A stretch of DNA of 64,000 nucleotides from Eleusine coracana subsp. coracana (lineage: Eukaryota; Streptophyta; Magnoliopsida; Poales; Poaceae), in assembly GCA_032690845.1 (NCBI GenBank), contig CM064426.1:61542631-61606630 (forward strand). The letters are read 5' to 3'. Position numbers and translations under genes: made by a program. Each line of letters begins with the position of its first letter. The stretch's first letter is position 1. This document shows, one piece after another, positions 45,225-55,506 of the stretch. The notes below the pieces were generated by a model that saw nothing but the letters and a program-made list of their open reading frames with translations, did no database searches and had not been told where the DNA came from.

Positions 45225-45242
45225 TCCCCGGCAACGGCGCCA
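45225..45242 (-). other. Athila primer binding site (tRNA-Asp)
   Basis: Read on the minus strand TGGCGCCGTTGCCGGGGA, an 18-base perfect complement of the 3' end of plant tRNA-Asp. It sits 12 bases inside the LTR. Confidence 0.88.
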
Positions 45243-45254
45243 GAAAAAGGTAGT

Positions 45255-46236
45255 TGTTGGTCGTAATTACGCACCTACTTATATACTGCAAGAGAACGGT
45301 GTATAGTTGTAGCTCTTTTTCCCTCAGAATATTCCAAGGTTATCGAATCCACAAGGAACGAGCAGAACTATTACTATTAAAAGGTTACTAACAAATTGCA
45401 ATGGGTTGGTTGGTGTGAATGATGACGATGAGAGAGTGGAGGGTGAATGTTATTGAAGAGGTAATAGAATAATGAAGGATTCTCTCCTTAGGATTGGTTC
45501 ACTAGCATACAACCTTATTCTTGCCAACTCGAGTGATGACTTTTAGCTCATCCTGGCTGTCACTACAGAGGCTATTAGCTCCCTGCACCAGAGAAGAGAA
45601 TATGAATAAGTGTGAGAGTTACATGACCAGATCCTCGCACCAGAGAAGATAATATGAGACTACTCACTCATCCTTCCACTAGACATAGCAGAGGGATGAG
45701 AAATAACGTTGGAACACGCACGAGCCGATCAGCACAAGCGTCACGTCGATAGGCGTGACCTCCCTTCTGGTGGATCTCGTCGGTGTTGACCGACCTCCGC
45801 CGCCAATATCCTAGAACCCTAGTTCTAATAACTGATTCTCGCGATTGTCGTCGTCTCTCTTGTCCCCTTGGCTCTTGATAATTATCTTCCTTTTATACTC
45901 GATGGGATTAGGTCAACTACTACCGACTCTAAGTTATACTGGGATGGGCCTTCGTCTTTCTGGGACTGGGTCGTGTTTTCATCATCTTTCCCTTTTGCGC
46001 CGATCGGCGCAGGCCCGCGCCAATCGACGCAGCCTCCCTTCTGGCCCATCTTCGTTACGCTTTAGTTCTTTATCCATAATTGCCTTGTTTTACACATGCT
46101 TCCTCCGAATACATGCAAAATAGAACAACTACAAATATATGCAAATATAGGGTTAATTGTTAGTCCAAACCACCAATTTAAGACGCAAAACATCCCTTTT
46201 TTGTAGATAAAATGGGCATCTAGATAACCACCAACA
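45255..46236 (-). repeat. Athila 5' LTR (right copy, 982 bp)
   Basis: It matches 32948-33779. It keeps the TATA-bearing segment (minus-strand TATAAAAGG at about 45889-45897) that the left copy lost, and is shortened where the left copy is complete (around 45541-45620). Confidence 0.88.
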
Positions 46237-46241
46237 AATAG

Positions 46242-46865
46242 CTACCAGGATAGTATCAAGATGGCACCATTTGAGACGCTCTATTGTAGGAAATGCAGAA
46301 CCCCACAAATGTGGTCGAAAGTAGGAGAGAGATCATTCTTTTGACCTATAGTTATTAACGAGGCAGAAGATAAGGTCGCTACAGTCAGGGAGACATTAAG
46401 AGCCACACAAAGTCGGTTGAAAAGCTATGCGGATAAGCACCACAGGGAACTACAATTCCAACCTGGAGACTACGTATACCTAAAAGTATGGAGATTTCAA
46501 GTACGAGGCAAACTAGCCCCTCGCTACATAGGACCGTACAAAATCCTTAACAAGATAGGCAAAGTAGCCTACCAGCTCGAACTACCATAAGCCCTGTCAG
46601 AAGTACACCCAATGTTTCATGTCTTGCAACTAAGAAGATGCTTACAAGTGTCGGAACGCCAGCTGCCACTCGAGACCATGGACCTATAGCCAGATCTTTG
46701 CAACAAGGAGTGCCCAGCAAAAATCTTGGATACAGTCACTCAACGGACTTGGACAAAGGCTATTACTTTCTGTCAAGTGCAACGGAACAATCACACAGAG
46801 AACGAGGCCACCTGGGAAAGAGAAGATGATCTCTGGAAAGAATACCCATACCTATTCGAGGACTA
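46242..46865 (+). pseudogene. Tekay integrase C-terminus and chromodomain
   Basis: This continues the pol interrupted at 32942. It reads MAPFETLYCRKCRTPQMW, then ATQSRLKSYADKHHRELQFQ, GDYVYLKVW and RGKLAPRYIGPYKIL. It goes on through stops to SEVHPMFHVLQLRRC and ends in a chromodomain-like segment AKILDTVTQRTWTKAITFCQ with a following NHTENEATWERED. A C-terminal chromodomain marks the chromovirus branch of Ty3/gypsy, and this sequence type is Tekay. TAG codons occur at about 46343, 46588, 46687 and 46865. Confidence 0.85.
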
Positions 46866-46895
46866 GCGCAAGTCTCGAGGATGAGACTCATTTTT

Positions 46896-46903
46896 AAGTG
46901 GGG
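46896..46903 (+). other. Tekay polypurine tract
   Basis: AAGTGGGG just before the 3' LTR. Confidence 0.55.
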
Positions 46904-47750
46904 TATGTTTGTGAGACCCTCACATTGGCTCTACAAGATACATCTCATAAATCATTTCTTTTAGCCCAAAGAAAAACACATTCTCTTCTGTAAAATAAAA
47001 TACAAATAAAACTAGACCAAACAGATCCTTTCCAAAAAATTCTAAAATTTGAAACTTGACAAAGCACTTGACTTTCTTTTAGATGGGTTGAAATTTTGGA
47101 TTTGGGTTGTTTGATTTTGAGGTGAGAAAAACCAGAAAGATTAAAACCAAAACCCTCTTAGTGGGTTGATCCCCTCCTTTCTCCCTTCCTCGACCCAGCC
47201 CTGTCTCCCGCTCTCTCTCTCTCTCTCTTCGGGTGCGCGCCCGCTAGGCCAGTTGCCCTCCGCTCGGCCAAACGCGCCCGCACGGCCTCTTAGCCCTGTT
47301 TCTCTCCCGTGCTTGGCCTTCCCCTTACGCACAGCGCCGCTCAACCTCGTCGTGGCTAACACCATCACCACCGACCTGCACTCACCTTAACTCGCGCCTA
47401 CTGAGCACATCACGACGCAGCCTCACGGCCTCGACGTCGACCGCACACTGCACCCTCATGACGTGAACCCTCGCTGCTCCATCACAACATCAATAAATCA
47501 CCGCCGCTGCTCGCCTCCACACGCACCACAACATCGGCACAACGCAGCCAATGAGACCCTTCCCTACCGCTGCCGATTTGACCACCCCCTGAACCTCGTC
47601 GCCTAGGCCGTGTCCCTTTCCGCCTGGCCGCCCTGTTCGAGCTATTAAGATGCGTTGTGACACCACCTCATCACCGGCAATGTGACCCGACCCTGTCCCG
47701 CACAACTTGACCCCTCGTTGGTCGTTGTCGCCTAGCTCTTCAATCGCACC

Positions 47751-49552
47751 TGTAAGGTTCATGACCATTGAGGTCACCCCAAGGTATGGTGTTTTTGTAA
47801 TGAATGACAAACATGAAATATGACTAATATCTACACGAGTGTTGTTCGTGTAGGAAACCTCCTCTATCTTATGATGGTTGGCAACCTTGGCGATGGATGA
47901 AAATGACCACAAGCATGGAGACTTGTGAACTTGATGGAGTCCAAGGGTTGATAGTGATGGATCAAAGTGGAGAACAAGCTATGGTGCAAGTATTTGGAAC
48001 ACTTGACTAGTTGTTTGGGCTTTGAGTCCATAGGAAAAACTGGACTATCAAGGGGGCTGGGTCATTCTCTTAGGTCATATCTAGTCCTTGATGTGCAAGG
48101 TTGCTCGATGAAATCACAGGCACTAGGTGACAGTGGAGAAGCCAAGGACTGTTTCGAAAAGCCGGGAAACAAAGTCAAGCGAGGACGACAAGTTTCAGCT
48201 TCTGGACATAGAGACCGGACAGAGGGGTCAGCTGAGACCGAACTGTACGGTCACTATGTGGAGTTGTCCAGGACTTAGAGCGAGAAGCAGGAAGTCTATC
48301 AGCAGGAGACCCTGTACAGACCGGACGGTCCGATCTGCTGACCGGACGGTCCGGTCAATAGGGGTGCAGCAGGACAGAGAGGATACACTTTCATGAAGGC
48401 TCCTGGGCTAGAGAGAGAAACGGACTGGACAACCCGGTCAGTACAGGGAAATTGTCTGGACAGTGTAGCCAATGGCTAGGAGAGTCATGACCAGAGTGAC
48501 CGCACAGTTCGCTCAGGCAATGATCGGACAGTCCAGTCTGGATGTCCAGAAAGACAATTTTGTGGACCAACGGCTAGTTTGAGGTTGGGAGCCTATATAA
48601 CTTCGTTGCTGGGGTCTTGGAGACCTCTCTTGGCTAGTGAAACACCTGAGAGCATTTGGTAAGGCCCAAGAGGAAAAGAGGAGAGCACTAGGAGGAGATA
48701 TTGCATATCTTGAGAATGCTAGTGAGAGTAACTTGAGCATCTTGCACATCTAAGGCTAGGGTGTCCTTGAGGGTGTGATCTAGATTGTTACTCTTTGTCT
48801 ATGGTGAGACCTAGACCGGTTAGGTGTCGGTGATCGAGCCTATCGTGATTGGTTATGAAGGCTGTCACATGTTTGTACCCGGTTTGAGCCAGTCGTTGAA
48901 AGGGACATCACTAGTGAGCGCCCGTGTCAGCTCGGGGAGTCCAGCAAGTTCTCGAGGGAGGTGAGCTTGTGCTTTGTGCAGTGGTGATGCACACTGTGTC
49001 TTCACTCTACGAGTGATTGCAGGCTCATGGGCGAGAACTCCACTTGGTGGCGGGAGGGACCGGGACTCCGGCAGGAGTGGTCCAACAAGGATTAGCGAAA
49101 GGCGCCATCCTTCTGAGATCTCGGGAAAAAAAAATCATGAGCCATCCCTTACTCTACTCCTCACTATGATGCTTTACTTTCCGCATTTACATACCGTGAT
49201 ATCCATTCTTGTGTGTTCTATTAGTTCTCTTTGACTATCTTGTACACTTGCATGTTTAGACTCCTTACTTGCTAGTAGTGTTTAAGATTCCGTATATGAT
49301 GACTAGCATGAGTAGAAGTTGCATTGGCGTGCTTGATCACTAGAAGTGCATAGGAGTTGTATTGACTTGTGTGATCCACTAGTATGCATAGGGTGCCTTT
49401 CCTTCATAGGAGCATATTGTTAGTGTGATCACCACTAGAATTGTGTAGGAGTTGCTTTGAGTGCTATCGGTAGTTTATGATTGGTAAAATTGGTTCATAG
49501 TGGTAGTTCCCGATTCACCCACCACCCCTCCTCGGTCACTATGATCCTTTCA
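47751..49552 (+). mobile_element. Solo copia LTR inside the Tekay LTR, TSD GCACC
   Basis: It starts TGTAAGGTTC and ends GATCCTTTCA, like the copia LTRs at 8372 and 26426. GCACC flanks both sides (47746-47750 and 49553-49557). At 1802 bases it is shorter than the other two (2360 and 2313), with a smaller CCGGAC palindrome array and one 100-bp unit in place of three. No internal sequence remains. Confidence 0.9.
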
Positions 49553-49696
49553 GCACCCTAGCGAACCATCACGTAGGCCCCTTTGCCATCCTAACTCGCA
49601 TCATGACCGGCTGCCCCACCTCGCTGTCTGGCCACCCGCAAAGCGCCGGCGTCACATTTTCCACATGACGTCGCCATCTTCTACCCCCCCTCCACC

Positions 49697-49704
49697 TATA
49701 AATA
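49697..49704 (+). promoter_or_regulatory. TATA box of the Tekay LTR
   Basis: TATAAATA in the context CCACCTATAAATAGACCC, directly after the GC-rich block. Confidence 0.55.
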
Positions 49705-50189
49705 GACCCTCCGCCCTCGCCTAGCACCTCACTTTAGCCCAGCATCGCCAAAGGCAAGTGATTGCCGCCTTTCTTTCTCCTCTCTCTCTCTAACCTCGGC
49801 ATACCGAGCTAGTAGCAAGCCATAGGTCTCTCCTCACGTCGTGATCACGTCTAAGGAGCGCGGCTCACTCCCCTCCGCTGCTTAGACCTAATCCCATAGA
49901 GCTCTGGCAAAAATAGAGCCTTGCAGCGAGCGGCGGTGCTGCCAGCCATGGCACCGCCGTCGCCCTCCTCTCCAGCCACCAGGCGTGGTCGCCCCCTCAT
50001 CCACAGCCGCTCATCATGGAGCTGACGGCCGAGATTAGATCGTAGGATACCCCTTAGGATATTTAAATCCTGCCTGTCCGATTCCAGATCGATAGCCTGC
50101 GTTCCCCCGGTCCATAAGCCGTTCCCGTGCACTCGGCCCACCGCCTCGTAGACCCAGTCCATAGCTTTTCCTATACAGAAATAATTCCA

Positions 50190-50420
50190 AAAAACCCAAA
50201 AAATCCTAGAACCCTGTAATTTTATAGTTAACCCTGTAATCCAAAAAACACTGTAATTTATGTTTTAGTCCAACATTTTTATAGGAAAGTACCTCAACTT
50301 TTCTATAATTATGTTTTAGTCCCTGACATTTTACAACCAAGCCCCTAGAAGATTTTATAATTACATTTTGGTCCCTATAACTTTCTAGAATTTGCAAATA
50401 GGTCTCTGAATGAAAGCCCT
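50190..50420. repeat. Degenerate TTTTAGTCCCT blocks in the Tekay LTR
   Basis: Repeated 'cctgtaat', 'tatgttttagtcc' and 'ctataattatgttttagtccctgacatttta' type blocks. They are the reverse-orientation counterpart of the array at 42600-43200. Confidence 0.55.
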
Positions 50421-52219
50421 AGTTTTCAAACCGTAGCTCTGATTTAAGCGATTATTACACCGCTAGAATCATTGTCTCGAACCCTAACCCTTAAAGTCCA
50501 CCTCATCGCCCCTTAACTTCTGGTTTTCTCACTATTTGGCTTTTCCTTTGGTGCAGTATCATTTTATGTTTCAATAGCTTACGCGTAGCTCGCGTTTTCG
50601 TAGATGAAGAGAACTAGGAGCAAGAGCCCGAGGACCCGAACTATGAGGAAGACTTCAAGGACGCATTAGGAGGCAAGCTTTATCTATCCCTTGATCATGA
50701 TTGCTCCTATTATTTAAAAAAAAAGCGCCCAACAAGAGCATACTTCTTATGAGGATTATTTCCTTGTCACTTTATGATTGCTTAGTTCAAACCACTTGTG
50801 TGAAAGCTAGCATTCGTACCACCTATATAAGGTAGGGATGTTAGATCCTTGTTTGGCCGTAATTGATACCCCCATGCCTAGATAAACTTAGGGAGTTATT
50901 ATTAGCCCCGCTAATAATAACGTTACCTTGCTAGCATACGCTTAGGACCATGACACCTGTCACCACACTCTCCACTATCAAGTTTACAAAATAGGTAAAA
51001 CAGAGTTTGGTGGTGTGTGTGTGTAGGAACTGGTGGGTGATAAATGAACGTGTTGTGGTGAAGTGGATGGGATAGTATGGTTGCGCGTGAGACTCCTAGT
51101 ACTAGTGCAGAGTACTTGGTGAGGGTGTCTTTGATGTAGGTCCACCTGTCATGGACGAGTGCTTGCCCTGCCAACTAGGAAACTACTGGCTAAGACCTCA
51201 ACTTGGTGGTTTTTCAGTATGACCACAGAACCTATATGGACAGGATTAACGCGGATCCTGGGTAACGCAACAAGGAAGTATCTCCTGGCAAAGTAGAAAT
51301 GGACTCAAGGATTGGAGCGGTGATGTGATGTGATGATAAGTCCAGTACTTGGCAAATTGTTGGTTGTGTGCCTTGATGTGATATGACTAAGTGTCATGAT
51401 GGTGGAATCCCAGAGCTTCATGGTGGACTTGTGGGCATGCCTGGGTGAAGTGGGAGCATTATGTGATCTGTAGCTAAGAGCACATAGCCTATGGGTACAG
51501 CGTACTAAGCTCTGCAGAGTTAACCCTAACTCATTCGGATGTCCGTTGTCACTGGTCATGGTACACCAATCACTGGGCTCTTAGAAATTCTTTGATGTGT
51601 GAGTGGGTGAAATGAAACCCGTGTTTTGGTGAAGATGTGGCATGAGGTGCCAGAGTCGTTATGACTATGCGTCAGAAGGCTCAGCTAACAGTCAGAACTG
51701 TTGGGATCAATTGAATCTCCCTCAGGTCCAACCAACCAAAAGTCATAAAACAGCTTCCCTCTCTAAAAACCCCTTTGGTTCCATAAGTATACCCTTGCAT
51801 CCGTGCTATTCAGCAAAACTCTGAAACCTTGCCTTCTTCCTTGACTACTTCCAAAATGCATATATTACCCCTTTCTAGGGGTAGAGCTTGTGGAGTACTT
51901 TATGTACTCGTCCTTGCCTTTAACTAAATTTCCCCAGAAAATGAAGGCGAGGGTGAAGCACCCGAGGAATTTGACAAGTAGGCTGCGTCCTATGCTCGAG
52001 TTGCCTGTGAAAGTTCCTAGAAGCTTGCTTGTAATTTTCTTTTAGGGCAGGCATGTCCTCCCCTTTGGCTTGTTACTTAAGACTTATATGACTCTATTGT
52101 CCTTGCATGGATCTAAATAAAGATCGTTGTATCACTTTATATAATTTGTATGTACGTACCAACTACTGATCCAGAGGTTGGTATGGAATATACGACATGC
52201 CCCGGATAGGGGTGTGACA

Positions 52220-52358
52220 TCTGCCCAGTCCTTCTCAAACTATTCTACCATTATGTTTCCAGTATGTTTTGTTGTTCTATTTTTTGTATGAGTCTGATCA
52301 GGCTACTATAATGCCCCCATTAGGTTCCTGACTTCACAAACAAATTCCCGAAACATAT
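52220..52358. other. Short spacer between the Tekay LTR and the CACTA terminus
   Basis: 139 bases with no feature recognised. It is the only candidate for original flanking sequence between the two elements. The three bases before the CACTA tip are TAT, one copy of its expected 3-bp target duplication. Confidence 0.5.
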
Positions 52359-52374
52359 CACTACAACAAAAAGG

Positions 52375-52640
52375 CTTTGTAGCGGCGGTTGGAAAGGACC
52401 TATAGCGGCGGGCAGGCCACCTCGCAGCTATGCAAACACCGCTACAAATATGCGTTTGTAGCGGCAGGTGGTCTATTGCGCATACAAACCGCCGCTACAG
52501 ACATATTAGTAGCGGCGGTTGAAGATGTCAACCACCGCTATTGTCAGCCATCAGTAGCGGCGGTTGACATCTTCAACCACCACTATTATTGGCTATTAGT
52601 AGCGGCGGTTGACAACATCAACCATCGCTACTTGTTATTT
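52375..52640. repeat. CACTA subterminal inverted repeats, right end
   Basis: About ten TAGCGGCGG or CCGCCGCTA words in alternating orientation, arranged as hairpins such as AGTAGCGGCGGTTGAAGATG paired with CAACCACCGCTA. They are the counterpart of 2444-2582. Confidence 0.85.
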
Positions 52641-52883
52641 TCCAAAAAAAAATAAAATTTAGCAAATATACAGAAATCACAGATTTTGCATACATAAAAA
52701 TTTTCAAATCTCATCACAGATATTTACAACATCTTATCACAGGTATTTACAATCTCATCACAGATATTTACATCTTATCATAGAATATATACAACATTGT
52801 CATTAAAATGTTCAATCGAGCTTACAAAATATTTTATATGAACCCTAATGCATAGTCATCATCTTTTTTCGATACATTAGGCT

Positions 52884-54745
52884 CTATGGTGCTCTTGAAC
52901 CAGCCCACTCACAGAGGGACCTATGTTTTGTTGCTAGTTCACTATTTGAGTCAAAGCACTTCCCTTCTGGACTAATTACCTCTCTCAACATAAAATGACA
53001 AAGAGAAGCTACAACTAGATACATGTTATTTGTACTCAAGTGAACGCGTGATTGAGGAATCATACCCTTTCTAATCTCGGCATTCCTATTCATCTTTGCC
53101 GTCCATTGTGCCTTTTCCCTCGTGGCCCTCTTCATCTTACCTAGATCTCAAAACTTCACTATTTGAGTAACGTAAAATGGACATAAACAAAATCAACTTA
53201 CCTCTTTATTAGACTCCTCAACGATATGATCTAGGTAAGATGAAGAGCTAGATGCGAACACACACGTGTAGTAGACGCAATGCACACTACCTTTTTGTTG
53301 CTTAAAGCACTATATAGTAGAGAACACAAGTTAGTTACACTTTATATGATGGATATTACGATAAAGACATGTATGTGATGCATATAAATCTTACCCAAAA
53401 CTGATGATGGAAGTACATCTTCTTTTTCCATCTTGGATGATATTTCCCTCCCGCTATGACATATTTCTCATAAGCACTAAACGGTCAACAAAAGCATCAT
53501 TAGATGACATTAACATTATCAATTCATATACACATAGAGTAATTTGTTACTTATCTATGACTTCCACCATGTCGTTGTACAACTTCTTGTCATAGTCAAG
53601 ACTATCCAACATGAGAAGGTACCCATTTTTAGGAATTATCATAAAACAAATCCAATGATCGCTAGAAGAATGTTGAAACAAGTTACATACAATTGGATTT
53701 AACTTCAACATATGATAGATGACGAAGGCAGTAGTGGTCCAACTTACTTGAAGTTGTAGGGGGCAAAGATGCATTGTCTATCTTGCCACTTCAGGAAGCA
53801 CTCGCATAAATAATTTATAACCAGAGTCCTTGCTCCATTTCTCATGACCGCCTTCATTTCACCTATCTCTATTGGTGTCTTATCCGGATAGTGATCCGGA
53901 TTTACCATTGGGTTTATACTGCTTTGGTTGATGCGATTCTGGTTGACATAGGCCACCTTCCAATCTTTTCTATCAACCCTCTTTCTTTGATAAAAAGAAT
54001 TCATGCTACAAAAAAAATATATAAGGTAATATATTGAATTGTGCTTGAAATTTAAAGTAGATCGAACGTGAAAATTACATGCACCACAAGGTGATGAAGG
54101 TGATGTCCATCCTGCCTAGGTGAAACATTAAGTGGACATCCTCCCAAAATAGGCCTAAGGTTTGTTCATCGTCCTCTTCATTGAACACCTCAGCTGGAAT
54201 GCTACAAGTGATTGTGGCGACCTCTTTCTTCGATGCCATCATGTACCAGCCATGCAACTTTCGCATCTCCCACGGCAGGTTCTTGTACATGTTGTTTGAT
54301 ATAAGGGGCTTACCAATTTGAATGTCGGGTAGTCCATATCGTCCGCAGGATTGTCCAAAATGTGATCGTCGTATGACACTTTATCCCGAGGATCTTGTTC
54401 TTGGATGATGAGCTTACCGGTGCTTGCTAGACATTTTTTTAATCTAGCCAAGTACTTATCAACATCATTTCTTGCTTTTGGGTCCTTTGGCTCTTTGTCA
54501 AAACCGGTAATCATCTTTGGGATTACCGAAGCCTTCACGACAACTGGCGTAGGATGGACTTCGATTACTGGAGCCTGCACTTGAACTGCCGCAGCAGCTA
54601 TTGACGGAGGCTCAACTTGAATTTTTTCTCGAGGCTGAACACTTTGTAGAAGAGGCTCGTTGTCACTATAGATTATAGGACTGTGAGTCGAGTCGGCTTC
54701 CTCATGAGGAGATTGAGGCTTATTTCCCGAGGCTGCTACAGACAT
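52884..54745 (-). pseudogene. CACTA protein with Ulp1-like (C48) protease domain (C-terminal half of a split gene)
   Basis: From the N-terminal side: a Pro/Val-rich spacer (MSVAASGNKPQSPHEEAD onward), then LPWEMRKLHGWYMMAS and FWEDVHLMFHLGRMD, which are the usual segments before Ulp1 in grass CACTA proteins. The protease is spread over exons. 54004-53748 ends CIFAPYNF; a GTAAGT...CTAG intron of 86 bases (53747-53662) follows; then DHWICFMII and LMLDSLDYD. Another exon has AYEKYVIAGGKYHPRWKKK, and the exon at 53310-53203 has KQQKGSVHCVYYTC. The His, Asp and Cys of the C48 triad are therefore all visible. The last part (53135-52884) is LCHFMLREVISPEGKCFD. Ulp1 domains cleave SUMO-like proteins; the role in CACTA elements is unknown. 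The gene has no start here because the break at about 54760 removed the first half. Confidence 0.75.
53662..53747 (-). other. Intron in the CACTA Ulp1 gene
   Basis: GTAAGT donor and TTCTTCTAG acceptor on the minus strand. Removing it joins the APYNF segment to DHWICF in frame, as in related CACTA Ulp1 proteins. Confidence 0.65.
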
Positions 54746-54749
54746 AGGA

Positions 54750-54780
54750 GACAGCTGTCCACCTACTTTTTTTGGCCTTA
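54750..54780. other. CACTA/Tekay breakpoint, right side of the inferred inversion
   Basis: Minus-strand Tekay protease sequence (VTCQPRKAKKS) passes directly into minus-strand CACTA spacer sequence without LTR ends or a target duplication. It mirrors the junction at 30685-30725. Confidence 0.65.
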
Positions 54781-55475
54781 CGGGGTTGACAGGTCACGAA
54801 GATTCCTTGATGATTGATGGTTGTCACTACACGATCTTCACATGATATGTTTCCCTTGTGTTTGGACAACCAGTTCATTCCCAATATAACGTCTACCCCT
54901 TTAGTGTTTAACACTACCAGGTCTGCTCCGAAGGATACCCCATTTAAAATAATTTCTACCCCTAAGCAGCCTTGTTGGCATTTCATTATGGCACCCGAAT
55001 ATTGTGTCATAAGAGGTATTTTAATTGGTATCATGGGTATGCGATTTTTATTGGCAAAATCCAATGAAATGAACGAATGTGAAGCTTCGGAATAAAAAAA
55101 AACCGTTGCAATGGTAGAGTTGACTAGGTACTCATTGAGCACTATGTTGTTTGCGGTTTCCGCCTCTTTGATGGAGATGTGAACCACCTTTCCACGGTTG
55201 TAGCACTGGGTCCTGTGCTGCTGTCCCAAACTTTGGGGGACGTTGTGGGCGACTGATCCTGTATACTTGGTCCCTGCATTATTGGGGTTCCGATTTCCTT
55301 GATTCTTGTAGAGGCAAAATGCTATCATGTGTCTAGCTTCTCCGCAATTGTAGCATGTCCTGGGGTTGGTGGAGGTCTGGTTGATAGTGGAGTTGCTCCT
55401 TGTTGGTATGTTATTCTGGCTTGGGTTCTGACGTCCTTGAGATGGCAGGTTGGAGCTGGGGGCACGATACTGCAT
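54765..55475 (-). pseudogene. Tekay zinc knuckle and aspartic protease
   Basis: The minus-strand frame (to 54720, the last residues being CACTA sequence) has a CCHC knuckle CYNCGEARHMIAFC and a second degenerate one (CYNRGKVVH). The protease has ATVFFYSEASHSFIS where Tekay proteases have DSGASHSFI, so the catalytic Asp is Tyr and the Gly is Glu. VDVILGMNWLSKHKGNISCE follows. It should precede the RT found at 30706, and the residues at the two broken ends are those expected to be neighbours. Confidence 0.82.
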
Positions 55476-55506
55476 TGTGGAGCGATACTGGGGCTTTCAG
55501 GCGTTC

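Larger units (their letters stand above)
32948..46236 (-). mobile_element. Athila-type Ty3/gypsy element inserted in the Tekay integrase, TSD AATAG
   Basis: LTRs at 32948-33779 and 45255-46236 begin TGTTGG and end CCAACA. AATAG flanks both sides (32943-32947 and 46237-46241). The minus-strand order from 45242 leftward is PBS (tRNA-Asp), gag, protease, RT, RNase H, integrase, an accessory ORF and a polypurine tract. RT and integrase sequence (VPKKGGLAVVPNENNELIP, VTGWRMCIDYRSLNK, ALWAYRTAFKTPIGMTPYQ) is Athila-type. A solo LTR (40931-44268) is inserted within the gag-protease ORF. Catalytic residues are damaged in protease, RT and integrase, so the copy is dead. Confidence 0.9.
46910..52219 (+). 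repeat. Tekay 3' LTR, with a solo copia LTR inside
   Basis: It starts TGTGAGACCCTCAC just after the polypurine tract and ends GGGGTGTGACA. Without the 1.8-kb insertion it is about 3.5 kb, the size usual for Tekay LTRs. It has a GC-rich block (47160-47740 and 49553-50160), a TATA box at 49697 and degenerate TTTTAGTCCCT blocks at 50190-50420. The other LTR of this element is not in the window. Short ORFs here are not supported as genes. Confidence 0.78.
52359..54760 (-). mobile_element. CACTA (En/Spm) element, right arm with terminal repeat
   Basis: The element tip CACTACAACAAAAAGGC is at 52359. It is followed by a dense series of TAGCGGCGG subterminal repeats and then, on the minus strand, the 3' half of a CACTA gene with a Ulp1-like domain. 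At about 54760 the CACTA sequence changes abruptly to Tekay protease. Together with the left arm (2444-30705) it would make one element of about 6.4 kb without its insertions. Confidence 0.82.

Noticed and set aside
45225..45242. Possible tRNA-Asp gene end
   Set aside because: Only the 18 bases matching the 3' end are present, next to an LTR, so it is a primer binding site and not a tRNA gene.
47141..47912. Short ORFs in the Tekay LTR and the start of the solo copia LTR
   Set aside because: They have no domain, are driven by base composition, or cross the LTR insertion border at 47750.
50923..51824. Small ORFs between 50.9 and 51.8 kb as host genes
   Set aside because: They are short, without motifs, and inside the Tekay LTR limits (46910-52219).
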